Below, piece by piece: positions 8,704-16,712 of a stretch of 64,000 nt of DNA (within the stretch, counting starts at the first letter, position 1; every line of letters starts with the position of its first letter). The translations under genes and the position numbers were made by a program. The notes under the pieces are model-generated. The model saw only the letters and a program-made list of their open reading frames with translations. It did no database searches and was not told the DNA's origin. Source of the stretch: Paenibacillus lautus NBRC 15380 (GTDB lineage Bacteria; Bacillota; Bacilli; Paenibacillales; Paenibacillaceae). Location of the stretch: assembly GCF_004000945.1 (NCBI RefSeq), contig NZ_BIMF01000009.1, positions 1 to 64,000 of the forward strand, in the 5' to 3' direction.

Positions 8704-9804
8704 TCATTTTAAATGATCGGATTCACGAAATGGGTAGATCAACAGCGCTTCCCGGATCGTCTCGGCCACAATATCCGCTGCCGTTTGTCCCGAAGTCAGT
8801 CCTCTTGTGCCTTGCCCCGCCCACAATGACATATACTCCGGATTATCTTGGCGATTAGCCGCGTTTCGTATGTCACGTGTCACCGTATTCTGCGTAGGAA
8901 AGGGCAGCGGCTCTATGCCGCTCTCGTCCCATTGCCTGATGAATGCATTGCGGATGCCCCTTGCAGGCCGGCCCGAGAACGCTTTGGTGATCACCGTGCT
9001 CTCTTCCGTACTCCGAAGCAGCGCTTGTTTGTAAACCTCATGCGCACCCGATTCAACCGCGGTCAGGAATCGCGTCCCCATCTGAACGCCTTGGGCTCCA
9101 AGGACAAGCGAAGCCGCGAGTCCGCGTCCATCCATCACGCCTCCGGCGGCAATCACGGGAATCTTGACGCGATCCACGATTTGCGGTACCAAGGCAAACG
9201 TTCCGATTTGGGCACCCATCGGGTGCTCCGAAATGTCAAACGTTCCACGGTGTCCGCCCGCTTCGCTGCCTTGGGCAACGACGGCGTCACACCCTGCCTG
9301 CTCAGCCAATAGGGCTTCACGGACCGTGGTTGCCATCGCAACAACCAGAAGCTTAGCCGCTTTCGCTTGCTGCATATGAGGCTCATCCAGAATCCCGAAT
9401 GTCGTACTGATGACAGGCACCTTCTCTTCGATCAGAACCGCGAATTGCTGCTCGAACCAATCCGGGGTTGTTACGTGATCCTTGCCCGCATGGGGAATGC
9501 CAAGGTCATCCCGCATCCGGTTTAGTTCCTGTTGAACCTCTCCAATTCGCTCATGGCGATCCGGGGCACTGGGCGCAAAAAGATTGACGGCAAAAGGCTG
9601 ATCCGTCCGCTTGCGGATCTCCTGAATGCTCTGGCGAATGGCAGCCGGCTCCATATAAGCCGCACCCAGTGTCCCGAGTCCGCCTGCGTTGGATACGGCG
9701 GCGACCAGCTCAACTGTCGTCGGTCCCCCGGCCATTCCTGCCAGAAAGAGCGGATAGCGGATATGGAACCGTTGGCACAGCTCGGTCTGCAGTTGAATAT
9801 TCAT
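8704..9804 (-). CDS. Nitronate monooxygenase (2-nitropropane dioxygenase family)
   Basis: 366 residues, a single TIM-barrel flavoprotein. Recognisable family motifs are PLFLAGMAGGPTTVELVAAVSNAGGLG at the N-terminus, DAVVAQGSEAGGHRG in the middle (active-site region) and VIAAGGVMDGRGLAASLVLGAQGVQMGTRF, which binds the FMN phosphate. The family oxidises alkyl nitronates such as propionate-3-nitronate with O2 and so removes toxic nitro compounds. AAAGGAGG lies six bases before the ATG. It is a single gene downstream of the 111-bp repeats and of a candidate promoter. Confidence 0.93.
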   Translation of the reverse strand: MNIQLQTELCQRFHIRYPLFLAGMAGGPTTVELVAAVSNAGGLGTLGAAYMEPAAIRQSIQEIRKRTDQPFAVNLFAPSAPDRHERIGEVQQELNRMRDDLGIPHAGKDHVTTPDWFEQQFAVLIEEKVPVISTTFGILDEPHMQQAKAAKLLVVAMATTVREALLAEQAGCDAVVAQGSEAGGHRGTFDISEHPMGAQIGTFALVPQIVDRVKIPVIAAGGVMDGRGLAASLVLGAQGVQMGTRFLTAVESGAHEVYKQALLRSTEESTVITKAFSGRPARGIRNAFIRQWDESGIEPLPFPTQNTVTRDIRNAANRQDNPEYMSLWAGQGTRGLTSGQTAADIVAETIREALLIYPFRESDHLK

Positions 9805-9830
9805 GATATACCTCCTTTAACACTACAGAT

Positions 9831-9860
9831 ATTATCCTATTAAAAGAGAGAAACTTCCAA
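9831..9860 (-). promoter_or_regulatory. Candidate sigma-A promoter of nitronate monooxygenase gene
   Basis: On the minus strand TTGGAA (9855-9860) and GATAAT (9831-9836) are separated by 18 bp, about 25 bp before the start codon. It abuts the repeat element. Confidence 0.5.
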
Positions 9861-9865
9861 TAAAT

Positions 9866-10086
9866 AAGAAAAACGTCGATCGGCGTACTTTCCAAGAAGA
9901 CAGACCGCATATAGCAGATGTTTTTCTTGCGAGATAAGGAGGACTAGCCTCTGAAGTTTATACTTTCTTATCTCTTAAGAAAAACGCCAATCGGCGTACT
10001 TTCTCAGAAGGCAGACCGCATCTAGCAGATGTTTTTCTTGCGAGATAAGGAGGGCTAGCCTCTGAAGTTTATACTTTCTTATCTCT
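9866..10086. repeat. Two tandem copies of a 111-bp dyad-rich intergenic element
   Basis: Units begin at 9866 and 9977 and are nearly identical along their whole length. Each contains AAGAAAAAC paired with a downstream GTTTTTCTT, a near-palindrome around ACGCCAATCGGCGT, a small CATCT-AGC-AGATG hairpin in copy 2 (one mismatch in copy 1), and a second dyad GAGATAAG...CTTATCTC enclosing a GAGG.CTAGCCTC stem. There is no open frame. The element lies between the tyrS terminator and the nitronate monooxygenase promoter. From memory similar blocks recur in Paenibacillus genomes, but I cannot confirm that here. Confidence 0.9.
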
Positions 10087-10131
10087 AAAAAAAAGCCGCT
10101 AAGCACCTTGAAACGTGTTTAGCGGCTTTTT
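10087..10131 (-). terminator. Rho-independent terminator of tyrS
   Basis: On the minus strand AAGCCGCTAAACACG pairs with TGCTTAGCGGCTT around a short loop and is followed by six or more U. It lies about 50 bp past the tyrS stop codon. Confidence 0.92.
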
Positions 10132-10181
10132 ACGGGTGTTCCGTCCGGGGAGACTCTTCCCTCTGATTGTTACACCGTCTT

Positions 10182-11441
10182 CTAGGACATTTTCACCAAG
10201 CTGTAGTTTTTCTTTCCTTTGCGAATGATGATGAACCGGCCGCCAATGGCTTGGTCGGCTGTCACCTCGTGACCGACGTCGCTGATACGCTCGCCGTTCA
10301 TCGAGATGGCGCCTTTAGTGATATCCTCGCGAGCTTGCCGCTTGGAAGGCTCGATGCCCAGATCCACAAGCCAGTCCACGATATTCTTCGTTTCCGGCGT
10401 GGCTTCGAATGTCGGCATCTCCTTGAAGCCCTGCTCAATCTCATCGGCCGTAAGGGATTTAATATCGCCGCTGAACAAGGCCGCCGTAATGCGTTTGGCT
10501 TGCTCCAGCATCTCCTCGCCGTGCACGAATCTCGTCATTTCCTCAGCCAGCATTTTTTGCGCTTCGCGTTTATGCGGCTCGCTCTGCACCTTTTCGGCCA
10601 GCTCGTCAATTTGCTCTTTGGTCAAGAACGTGAAGTACTTCAGGTATTTCACAACGTCGCGGTCGTCGGTGTTCGCCCAGAACTGGTAGAACTCGAATGG
10701 CGTTGTTTTGTTCGGGTCGAGCCAGATCGCACCGCCGGCCGTTTTGCCGAACTTTGTACCGTCGGCCTTCAGCATGAGCGGAATGGTCAGGCCGAATGCT
10801 TTTGCCTCAGGTCCTTCCTTCTTCCGGATCAGGTCCAGGCCGCTTGTAATGTTGCCCCATTGGTCCGATCCCCCGATTTGCAGCTGTACGTCTTCATGCT
10901 GGTACAGATGCAAGTAGTCAACCGACTGCAGGATTTGGTAAGAGAATTCCGTGAACGAAATGCCGCTGTCAAGCCGGCTCGCAACCACGTCCTTCGCCAG
11001 CATCGAGTTAATGCTGAAGTTTTTCCCGTAATCGCGCAGAAATTCGATAATGTTGATTTTATGCGTCCAGTCGAAGTTGTTGACCATGCGGATTTGATTG
11101 TCGCCCTCGGTTACGAAGAGTTTTTTCATTTGTCCGGTCAACGCGTCGACGTTAGCCTGAACCTGCTCCAGTGTCTGCAGCGAGCGCTCGGTTTGACGTC
11201 CGCTTGGATCGCCGATGGTGCCGGTCGCGCCCCCGATCAAAATGACCGGACGATGGCCGGCAAGCTGGAAGCGTTTGAGCATGATGAAGGGAATCAGGTG
11301 ACCGATATGCATGCTGTCGCCCGTTGGATCTACGCCGCAGTACAGCGAGATTGATTTTTCATTCGTAAGCTCCCGGAGGCCTTCGGCATCCGTCTGTTGG
11401 TTGATCGCATCGCGCCATTCCAGTTCGTCGATAATATTCAC
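10182..11441 (-). CDS. tyrS: Tyrosyl-tRNA synthetase
   Basis: 419 residues, full length for bacterial class I TyrRS. It charges tRNA-Tyr with tyrosine using ATP. The HIGH signature is at residues 45-48 (MHIGHL), the tyrosine-binding GGSDQWGN is near 190, and the KMSKS loop appears as KFGKT at 230-234, the usual bacterial TyrRS form. The C-terminus from about 350 is an S4-like RNA-binding domain (SKRQAREDITKGAISMNGERI). It is expressed behind a T-box leader and ends in a strong terminator, so it is monocistronic and controlled by uncharged tRNA-Tyr. Confidence 0.98.
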   Translation of the reverse strand: MNIIDELEWRDAINQQTDAEGLRELTNEKSISLYCGVDPTGDSMHIGHLIPFIMLKRFQLAGHRPVILIGGATGTIGDPSGRQTERSLQTLEQVQANVDALTGQMKKLFVTEGDNQIRMVNNFDWTHKINIIEFLRDYGKNFSINSMLAKDVVASRLDSGISFTEFSYQILQSVDYLHLYQHEDVQLQIGGSDQWGNITSGLDLIRKKEGPEAKAFGLTIPLMLKADGTKFGKTAGGAIWLDPNKTTPFEFYQFWANTDDRDVVKYLKYFTFLTKEQIDELAEKVQSEPHKREAQKMLAEEMTRFVHGEEMLEQAKRITAALFSGDIKSLTADEIEQGFKEMPTFEATPETKNIVDWLVDLGIEPSKRQAREDITKGAISMNGERISDVGHEVTADQAIGGRFIIIRKGKKNYSLVKMS

Positions 11442-11498
11442 AGTGTTTACACTCCTTCAATTCAGTAATTTCCTTATAACGAAACGTCCAACTCGTTG

Positions 11499-11776
11499 AA
11501 AAAACAAAAAATCGCCCCTTGTCTGTTATAGACATAGGGACGATTGTTAACCGTGTTACCACCCAGATTGCACGAATGATCTGCACGCTGCCGCGCGTCA
11601 TTCATGCCGCTCATTAGACGAGATATCGTTCGTCGTTTCCGCTCGGCATTACCCGAGATACTCCAGAGTGTAATTCGCCGCCTTGGTGTGTACCGGGTTC
11701 CATCACCCCCCGGCTTTCTAGAACAGGGACCAAGCTGCTACTGGGCTCTTTCAACGTATGTCGCTTATAAGATTAC
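11499..11776 (-). promoter_or_regulatory. T-box tRNA-sensing leader of tyrS
   Basis: The minus-strand leader contains the T-box sequence TGGGTGGTAACACGG at 11551-11565, preceded by Stem I-like helices. It ends in a terminator (CGTCCCTATGTC pairing with GACAAGGGGCG, then U-rich, about 11499-11545). A UAC triplet at 11670-11672 in GAAUUACAC is the best candidate tyrosine specifier. Such leaders read through when uncharged tRNA-Tyr pairs with both specifier and T-box. Confidence 0.92.
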
Positions 11777-11780
11777 AGAC

Positions 11781-11809
11781 AGTATAGTGAATTCATAAAT
11801 CAATGTCAA
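11781..11809 (-). promoter_or_regulatory. Sigma-A promoter of tyrS
   Basis: TTGACA (11804-11809) and TATACT (11781-11786) are separated by exactly 17 bp on the minus strand, immediately upstream of the T-box leader. Confidence 0.9.
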
Positions 11810-11880
11810 CTCTGTTCTGGACGGATGTCCTTCTTCGCCCGGCCGCATGGGTAAACACCGTTAGGTGAGCCCCCTTGGTA

Positions 11881-12696
11881 TCAAGTGCGGCGCATGTACG
11901 CACGAACCGTAATGGGAGCAAAGATCGCCACGATGACCGCGGCGCCAACCAAGGATATCGTGAGATCCCAGCCCACGGTGCTGGCGTTGGTGAGATCCCG
12001 AACGGCTGTCACAAGATGCGAGATCGGATTCATATTGACGAACCACTGCAGCCAGCTCGGCATCGTATCCACCGGTACGAACGCGTTGGAGAGAAACGTG
12101 AGTGGAAACAGCACGATCATCGATATCCCCTGCACGCCGGAGGCGGATCTTGCAATCACGCCGCAGAAAGCAAAGATCCAGCTGATGGCCCATGAGCATA
12201 AAATGACGACCAATCCGGCAAGAGCAACGTAACCCAAGCCGCCCTCGGGCCGATATCCCATAATATATCCCATCGTAAAGGTAAGCACCGTTGCAATGGT
12301 ATACCGAATCGTGTCTGCCAGCAGGGCACCAGCCAGCGGTGCGATGCGTGCAATCGGCAGCGATTTGAATCGGTCGAATACGCCTTTATCCATATCCTCG
12401 CGCAGCTGAACGCCTGTGACGACGGAGGTTGTAATCACAGTCTGGACGAGGATGCCGGGAATGATGACGGGCAAATAACTCGCCACGTCACCGGAGATGG
12501 CGCCCCCAAAAATATAGGTGAACATCAGCGTAAAAATGATGGGCTGAAACGTGACGTCAAACAACTGCTCGGGCGTGCGTCGGAGCTTCAGCAGCCCCCG
12601 GTAAGCCATCGTCAACGAATTTCGGACCGTCTGGCCAAAACTCGTGCGGTTCTTAAGCTGACGTTCCGTCCCAGGCTGAATCATGGTGCTGCTCAT
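11881..12696 (-). CDS. ABC-2 type exporter permease (DrrB-like)
   Basis: 271 residues with about six hydrophobic segments (first near 50-70, last near 245-265), the size of daunorubicin-resistance DrrB-type permeases. It has the family's FDVTFQPIIFTLMFTYIFGG entry and NPISHLVTAVRDL close to the C-terminus. It forms the membrane channel for the ATPase encoded directly upstream: the start codon overlaps that gene's stop by four bases (ATGA), indicating translational coupling. The likely role is efflux of a hydrophobic drug or lipid; the substrate cannot be read. Confidence 0.92.
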   Translation of the reverse strand: MSSTMIQPGTERQLKNRTSFGQTVRNSLTMAYRGLLKLRRTPEQLFDVTFQPIIFTLMFTYIFGGAISGDVASYLPVIIPGILVQTVITTSVVTGVQLREDMDKGVFDRFKSLPIARIAPLAGALLADTIRYTIATVLTFTMGYIMGYRPEGGLGYVALAGLVVILCSWAISWIFAFCGVIARSASGVQGISMIVLFPLTFLSNAFVPVDTMPSWLQWFVNMNPISHLVTAVRDLTNASTVGWDLTISLVGAAVIVAIFAPITVRAYMRRT

Positions 12697-13724
12697 ACCC
12701 GTGCCACCTCTCTATCATTGGATTCATAAGACCCTTGGGCAGCGTCTTCCTTCACGCCGTGGCCGGTGATCGTTAGGAATACCTCATCCAGGGTCGGCTT
12801 CTGCACGCTCATCTCCGACAATCCGATTCCTGCCGTTCGCAGCTCGATCAACAGGTCTGTAACAAGACCCGCATTAGCCATCGGCGCCGTTATCTTTCCG
12901 GCTTCGGGCGATACATTGGCATGGACGCCTAACACTTGTTCCACGGTATGGCGGGCGCGATCCATGTCAACCGAATCCTGGACAGTCAAATGCAGCGAGG
13001 AAGTGCCTACCGACATCTTCAGTTCATCGGCCGTACCCTCGGCCACGACCCGGCCGTAATCAATAACGGCGATGCGGTCTGCCAGTTGATCCGCTTCTTC
13101 CAGATACTGCGTGGTCAGCAATACCGTTGAACCGGTATTCACCAATCGGCGGATCGTATCCCACATCTGGGAACGCGTCCTGGGATCCAGCCCCGTCGTT
13201 GGTTCATCCAGGAAGATGAGCGGCGGCTGGGCAATAAGGCTTGCCGCCAGATCCAGTCTTCTCCGCATGCCGCCGGAGAAATTTTTCAGCGGCCGTTTCG
13301 CGGCTTCCGACAAACCGAATTCCTCTAGCAGCTCATCGGCCTTGCGCCGTGCCTCCGTACGCCCCAAACCAAGCAAACGGGAGAAGATAATTAGATTCTC
13401 CGTAGCGCTGAGCGATTCGTCCACCGACGCGTATTGGCCGGTTACCCCGATCAACTGACGAACGACCTGCGATTCCGCCTGCACGTCATGTCCGAAGATT
13501 CGGGCCGAACCTGCATCCGGTCTTAGCAAGGTCGCCAGCATCCGGATGGTGGTCGTCTTGCCTGCCCCATTCGGACCAAGCACTCCGTAGATCGTTCCGG
13601 TACGCACGTTCAGATCCACGCCATCCACGGCACGGTTATCGCCGAATGTTTTGACCAGCCCGTAAGCCTCAACGGCCAAGTCGCCAGGGTTAGGCTCTAT
13701 TTTCTTTCTGTATCCATGCTCCAT
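12693..13724 (-). CDS. ABC exporter ATP-binding protein (DrrA-like)
   Basis: 343 residues. Walker A GPNGAGKT is at 50-57, the ABC signature is FSGGMRRRLDLA, Walker B is LIFLDEPTTGLD, and an H-loop region follows. A C-terminal extension of about 100 residues ends in LDEVFLTITGHG, as in DrrA/CcmA-type drug exporters (DUF4162-like). It energises the permease encoded four bases in overlap downstream. AGAGGAGG precedes the ATG by seven bases. No dedicated regulator is adjacent on this strand. Confidence 0.95.
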   Translation of the reverse strand: MEHGYRKKIEPNPGDLAVEAYGLVKTFGDNRAVDGVDLNVRTGTIYGVLGPNGAGKTTTIRMLATLLRPDAGSARIFGHDVQAESQVVRQLIGVTGQYASVDESLSATENLIIFSRLLGLGRTEARRKADELLEEFGLSEAAKRPLKNFSGGMRRRLDLAASLIAQPPLIFLDEPTTGLDPRTRSQMWDTIRRLVNTGSTVLLTTQYLEEADQLADRIAVIDYGRVVAEGTADELKMSVGTSSLHLTVQDSVDMDRARHTVEQVLGVHANVSPEAGKITAPMANAGLVTDLLIELRTAGIGLSEMSVQKPTLDEVFLTITGHGVKEDAAQGSYESNDREVARV

Positions 13725-13878
13725 TATGATTTCCTCCTCTTTGTTAATGGATGATGTTTGAATCGTAGCACCCCTATTTAAACGGAATGTAAACCGGGAG
13801 ATGAATAGGCTCTTCTTATGAAATGATCCTCAATCGATAAGGATTCGTGGTGTACTCCGGCTACCTCTAACGGTAAAC

Positions 13879-13915
13879 AAAAAAAATGACAGCACAGAAA
13901 TACCTTCTGCACTGC
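13879..13915 (-). terminator. Probable terminator of the ArsR-type regulator gene
   Basis: On the minus strand GCAGTGCAGAA pairs with TTCTGTGCTGT (three G-U wobbles) around a short loop, followed by eight U. It is about 115 bp past the regulator's stop. The rest of 13725-14030 shows no gene; it must hold the promoter of the DrrAB-like pair. Confidence 0.6.
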
Positions 13916-14030
13916 CGCTTTTCCCTTTATAAAAACGGGAAACCTCTCCGTCAAAAAGGCTGCCGCCCTGAGCTTGCCTCTTCTGCCTCTACCTCTACAC
14001 TAAGCCTTCGGCCACTTCCAAAAAGCATGG

Positions 14031-14978
14031 TTAAAGGTCTTCCCCATCCTGATCCATCGTATATTTTACCTGCATGATGATATTCTGTTCGTGATCTCCA
14101 AACTGGCGGCCGAACAGATTCAGCCCTCCTTGATTCACGGCATCGGGCTTGATGCCGATGCGCAGCCGCAATTTGGGGCTCGCGGCAATATTCAGCTGAT
14201 CCAATGTAACGCTCGATACCTTCTCCATGTCCAGCGTCGTCTTCTCATCATCGACCCGCCATGTTTTGAGAAACCCGTACTGCGTTGCCCAATCGTACCA
14301 CCAATTCGGGTTCAGCTTGCCGCGCCGATCCCCGAAATCGCCGGGGCTTGTCCACATGCCGATCTCCACGCCATTGACCCACACCGAAATATTCGAAGGC
14401 CAGTTATGATCATAATTAGGGGCCTCGGAGCACATCTCCATGGACAGTTCAAGCGACTCGATGCGGGCTCCGGCCGGAATATCCATCGGCATCAAATATT
14501 CCAGATATCCCTTGCGAAGCCAGATGATCTGGGCATTGACATGCTTGGGATGGTAAAAGCTCGCCGGCTCGTCTTCCTTGATGATATACCCGTCGGCATT
14601 CGCCATTCCGCATGTAGGCGATACTTCGCAATCGCTGTAATGGCCGATCGGCATATCGACTTCATAGACATGCGTGACTCCCTTAGGGACCGAATTCTTC
14701 AAATTCAACGCAATATGAATATCATCATAATTCCGGCTGCACACTTTCATGGCCCCGCGCGAAGCCGGAAGCAATTCCGTATTGATTAATTCGGCCGCTT
14801 CCAGCACTTTAATGTTGCTCGCCACCGTCGAAACGGGAAGTTTGAGTTTCTCGGCGATTTCGATGATATTCAAATTCTTGGAATTCAAAAGCCTCAGAAT
14901 ATCAACCCGAGAACGCGTTGACAAGGCATGAGCTACCGTGACCAGTCTTTCCGGGTCGTTAAAACCAAGTTCCAGCAC
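14031..14978 (-). CDS. ArsR-type HTH regulator fused to a large beta-rich domain
   Basis: 315 residues. Residues about 10-75 are an ArsR-like winged helix (ALSTRSRVDILRLL, then NIIEIAEKLKLPVSTVASNI, then LEAAELI). Residues 95-310 form a beta-rich domain with many Trp, Gly and Asn residues (GHYSDCEVSPTCGMA, ARIESLELSMEMCSE, ISVWVNGVEIGMW, GDFGDRRGKLNPNWWYDW). That domain resembles carbohydrate-binding beta-sandwiches rather than any metal sensor: ordinary ArsR proteins are about 100 residues and lack it. It is the last gene on the strand of the GH43/GH2/importer locus, so it may sense a glycan-derived ligand and control that locus (inference). Confidence 0.85.
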   Translation of the reverse strand: MLELGFNDPERLVTVAHALSTRSRVDILRLLNSKNLNIIEIAEKLKLPVSTVASNIKVLEAAELINTELLPASRGAMKVCSRNYDDIHIALNLKNSVPKGVTHVYEVDMPIGHYSDCEVSPTCGMANADGYIIKEDEPASFYHPKHVNAQIIWLRKGYLEYLMPMDIPAGARIESLELSMEMCSEAPNYDHNWPSNISVWVNGVEIGMWTSPGDFGDRRGKLNPNWWYDWATQYGFLKTWRVDDEKTTLDMEKVSSVTLDQLNIAASPKLRLRIGIKPDAVNQGGLNLFGRQFGDHEQNIIMQVKYTMDQDGEDL

Positions 14979-15140
14979 AAATCCGCTCTCCTTTAAACAT
15001 ATTCATTACCATTCATCTTATCTCTTAGTGAAATGAAAAACAATCATGCTTGCAAAGGCTTGCACCCGCCATTCCCCCTGCCTTTTGCCATAGGACATAA
15101 GTCTGGACTGGTCGAAGAAAACCATTCCTTTCTTAGCCAG

Positions 15141-15169
15141 AAATGGCTTCCGGGAGAACCGGAAGCCAT
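15141..15169 (-). terminator. Hairpin after the secreted GH43 gene
   Basis: ATGGCTTCCGG pairs perfectly with CCGGAAGCCAT around a TTCT loop on the minus strand, about 57 bp past the GH43 stop. It is a strong stem with only a short U stretch, probably the terminator of the long operon or a stabiliser between it and the regulator. Confidence 0.6.
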
Positions 15170-15225
15170 CCATGATCAAGCTGGTTACACTTTATTTTTT
15201 CGGTCCACTAAGCCATCTGCTGCGT

Positions 15226-16623
15226 CTAATTTACAGGCTTGATGTCGAAAAAGTCGATTTCTCCGTATCCTTCGCCTTTTGAGAAACGTATCTTGTTCAC
15301 GCCGGCCTTCAACTGAACCCTCGCCGTGGACAGGCCCCAATTCTCCCATCCTTTATTCGTGATATGAAACTTGCCTGCCGTTCCGGCATTCACGCTGAGC
15401 ATAAGATGGGACCAATCCCCACCGGCCGTTCCGTTCGCCGTGCGGGCCAGCAGAACGTATTCGCCTGCGGATGGGGCATGCACCGAGAATTCCACATAGC
15501 TCTCCGGCGTATCGATATGCCCAGCCTTCATGCCTCCCGAGCCGTTAGGGCTTTGGGATGCATAGGCGACACCGCCGAATGTTCCCTCCTCACCCTCGTA
15601 GCGGGTATGTGCCGCTTCGCCGGAAGGCAGGGTTATCGGAGCATTCGGATTCGCCGGAACGCCGAGGTTTGGCGTATGGTCGGCATGCCACGTGAATTTC
15701 TGCGTTCGAACCTCGCGATTCCACCCGGCATTATTGTATTTGGCGACATGATAGAGCATCCAGTCCTCCATACCGTCAGGTGACTTGGTGAACGAATGAT
15801 GACCCGGTCCGAACAGACCGTTACCGGACTTGAATATAGGCTGGCTGCGTTTGCTCCATGATGCCGGATTCAGCAGATCGCTGGTTGTGCTGGCCGTTAT
15901 GAGACCCAGGCAATAGTCGTTGGTCCAGCTTCCGCTTGCCGAGTATACCAGGTTGATGAGACCGTCACGCACAACCACCTGAGGCCCTTCGTTTACATGT
16001 GGGGAATGGTTCGTTTCCCAGCTGTGCGTAGGCCTTGCGATTTCAACTCGATTCGAATCGATCGTCCAGGGATTGCTCATGCGGGCGATATACAAATTCT
16101 GCCTGACGTTGGTGTCGCCTTCCCAGCCGGACCATATAAAATACAGCTGACCGCCTGTTTGCAGCACCGTGCCGTCAATCGCCCATTTGTTCGTCGGGTC
16201 CGTAATCTGGCCTTTGTACTGCCAGGTTCCCTGCGTCGGGTCCGCCGACGTGTTCTCCATGACATACATGCGGTGGTTGACGTTATCCCCGTCATCCTTG
16301 GCATAGTAGATGTACCAGGCGCCATTGATGTAATGCAATTCGGGAGCCCAGATGCCACAGCAGCCCGTTTCCACGACCCTCGTCGGAGCTGCATCAATCG
16401 TCGTAAGCTGTGCGGACTTCCATATGGTCACATTTCCGCCGGTCGTTTTTGTGAAGTAGTAAAAGCCGTCGGTGTGTTTATATACCCATGGATCCGCGCC
16501 CTCCTGCATGACCACGTTGTAGAAGTTATTTTGAAGCGTAGCCGCATGTGTCGCCTGACCCATAGGAAGAATAAGGAATGCGCATATCGTGAGCCATAAT
16601 TTATTCCGGTAATTCACCTTCAT
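15226..16623 (-). CDS. Secreted GH43 arabinofuranosidase-like enzyme with C-terminal CBM
   Basis: 465 residues. A signal peptide ends near residue 27 (ATHA-A). The five-bladed GH43 propeller spans about 33-330 with the expected acidic triad: D44 (EGADPWV), D150 (WAIDGT) and E212 (VNEGPQ). Residues 335-465 form a CBM6/35-like sandwich (TRYEGEEGTFGG, then GGMKAGHIDTPESYVEFSV). Family members remove arabinose or xylose side chains from plant polysaccharides. It ends the seven-gene run that begins with the SBP gene. AAAGGA lies well upstream of the ATG; a closer GAAGG also exists. Confidence 0.93.
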   Translation of the reverse strand: MKVNYRNKLWLTICAFLILPMGQATHAATLQNNFYNVVMQEGADPWVYKHTDGFYYFTKTTGGNVTIWKSAQLTTIDAAPTRVVETGCCGIWAPELHYINGAWYIYYAKDDGDNVNHRMYVMENTSADPTQGTWQYKGQITDPTNKWAIDGTVLQTGGQLYFIWSGWEGDTNVRQNLYIARMSNPWTIDSNRVEIARPTHSWETNHSPHVNEGPQVVVRDGLINLVYSASGSWTNDYCLGLITASTTSDLLNPASWSKRSQPIFKSGNGLFGPGHHSFTKSPDGMEDWMLYHVAKYNNAGWNREVRTQKFTWHADHTPNLGVPANPNAPITLPSGEAAHTRYEGEEGTFGGVAYASQSPNGSGGMKAGHIDTPESYVEFSVHAPSAGEYVLLARTANGTAGGDWSHLMLSVNAGTAGKFHITNKGWENWGLSTARVQLKAGVNKIRFSKGEGYGEIDFFDIKPVN

Positions 16624-16712
16624 CCTTCGTCACGTTCCTTTCGGATAATATGCAATCATACACCACATCGAAATGTAACACCGCCTACTTCGATAACGGT
16701 TATGAAAACGGC

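Noticed and set aside
9866..10086. Tandem repeats as an insertion sequence end or MITE pair
   Set aside because: No target duplication or transposase frame is visible, and the copies are direct and adjacent.
10167..11354. 395-codon open frame on the plus strand
   Set aside because: It is antisense to tyrS, whose motifs are unmistakable; it has no ribosome site and its product has no family features.
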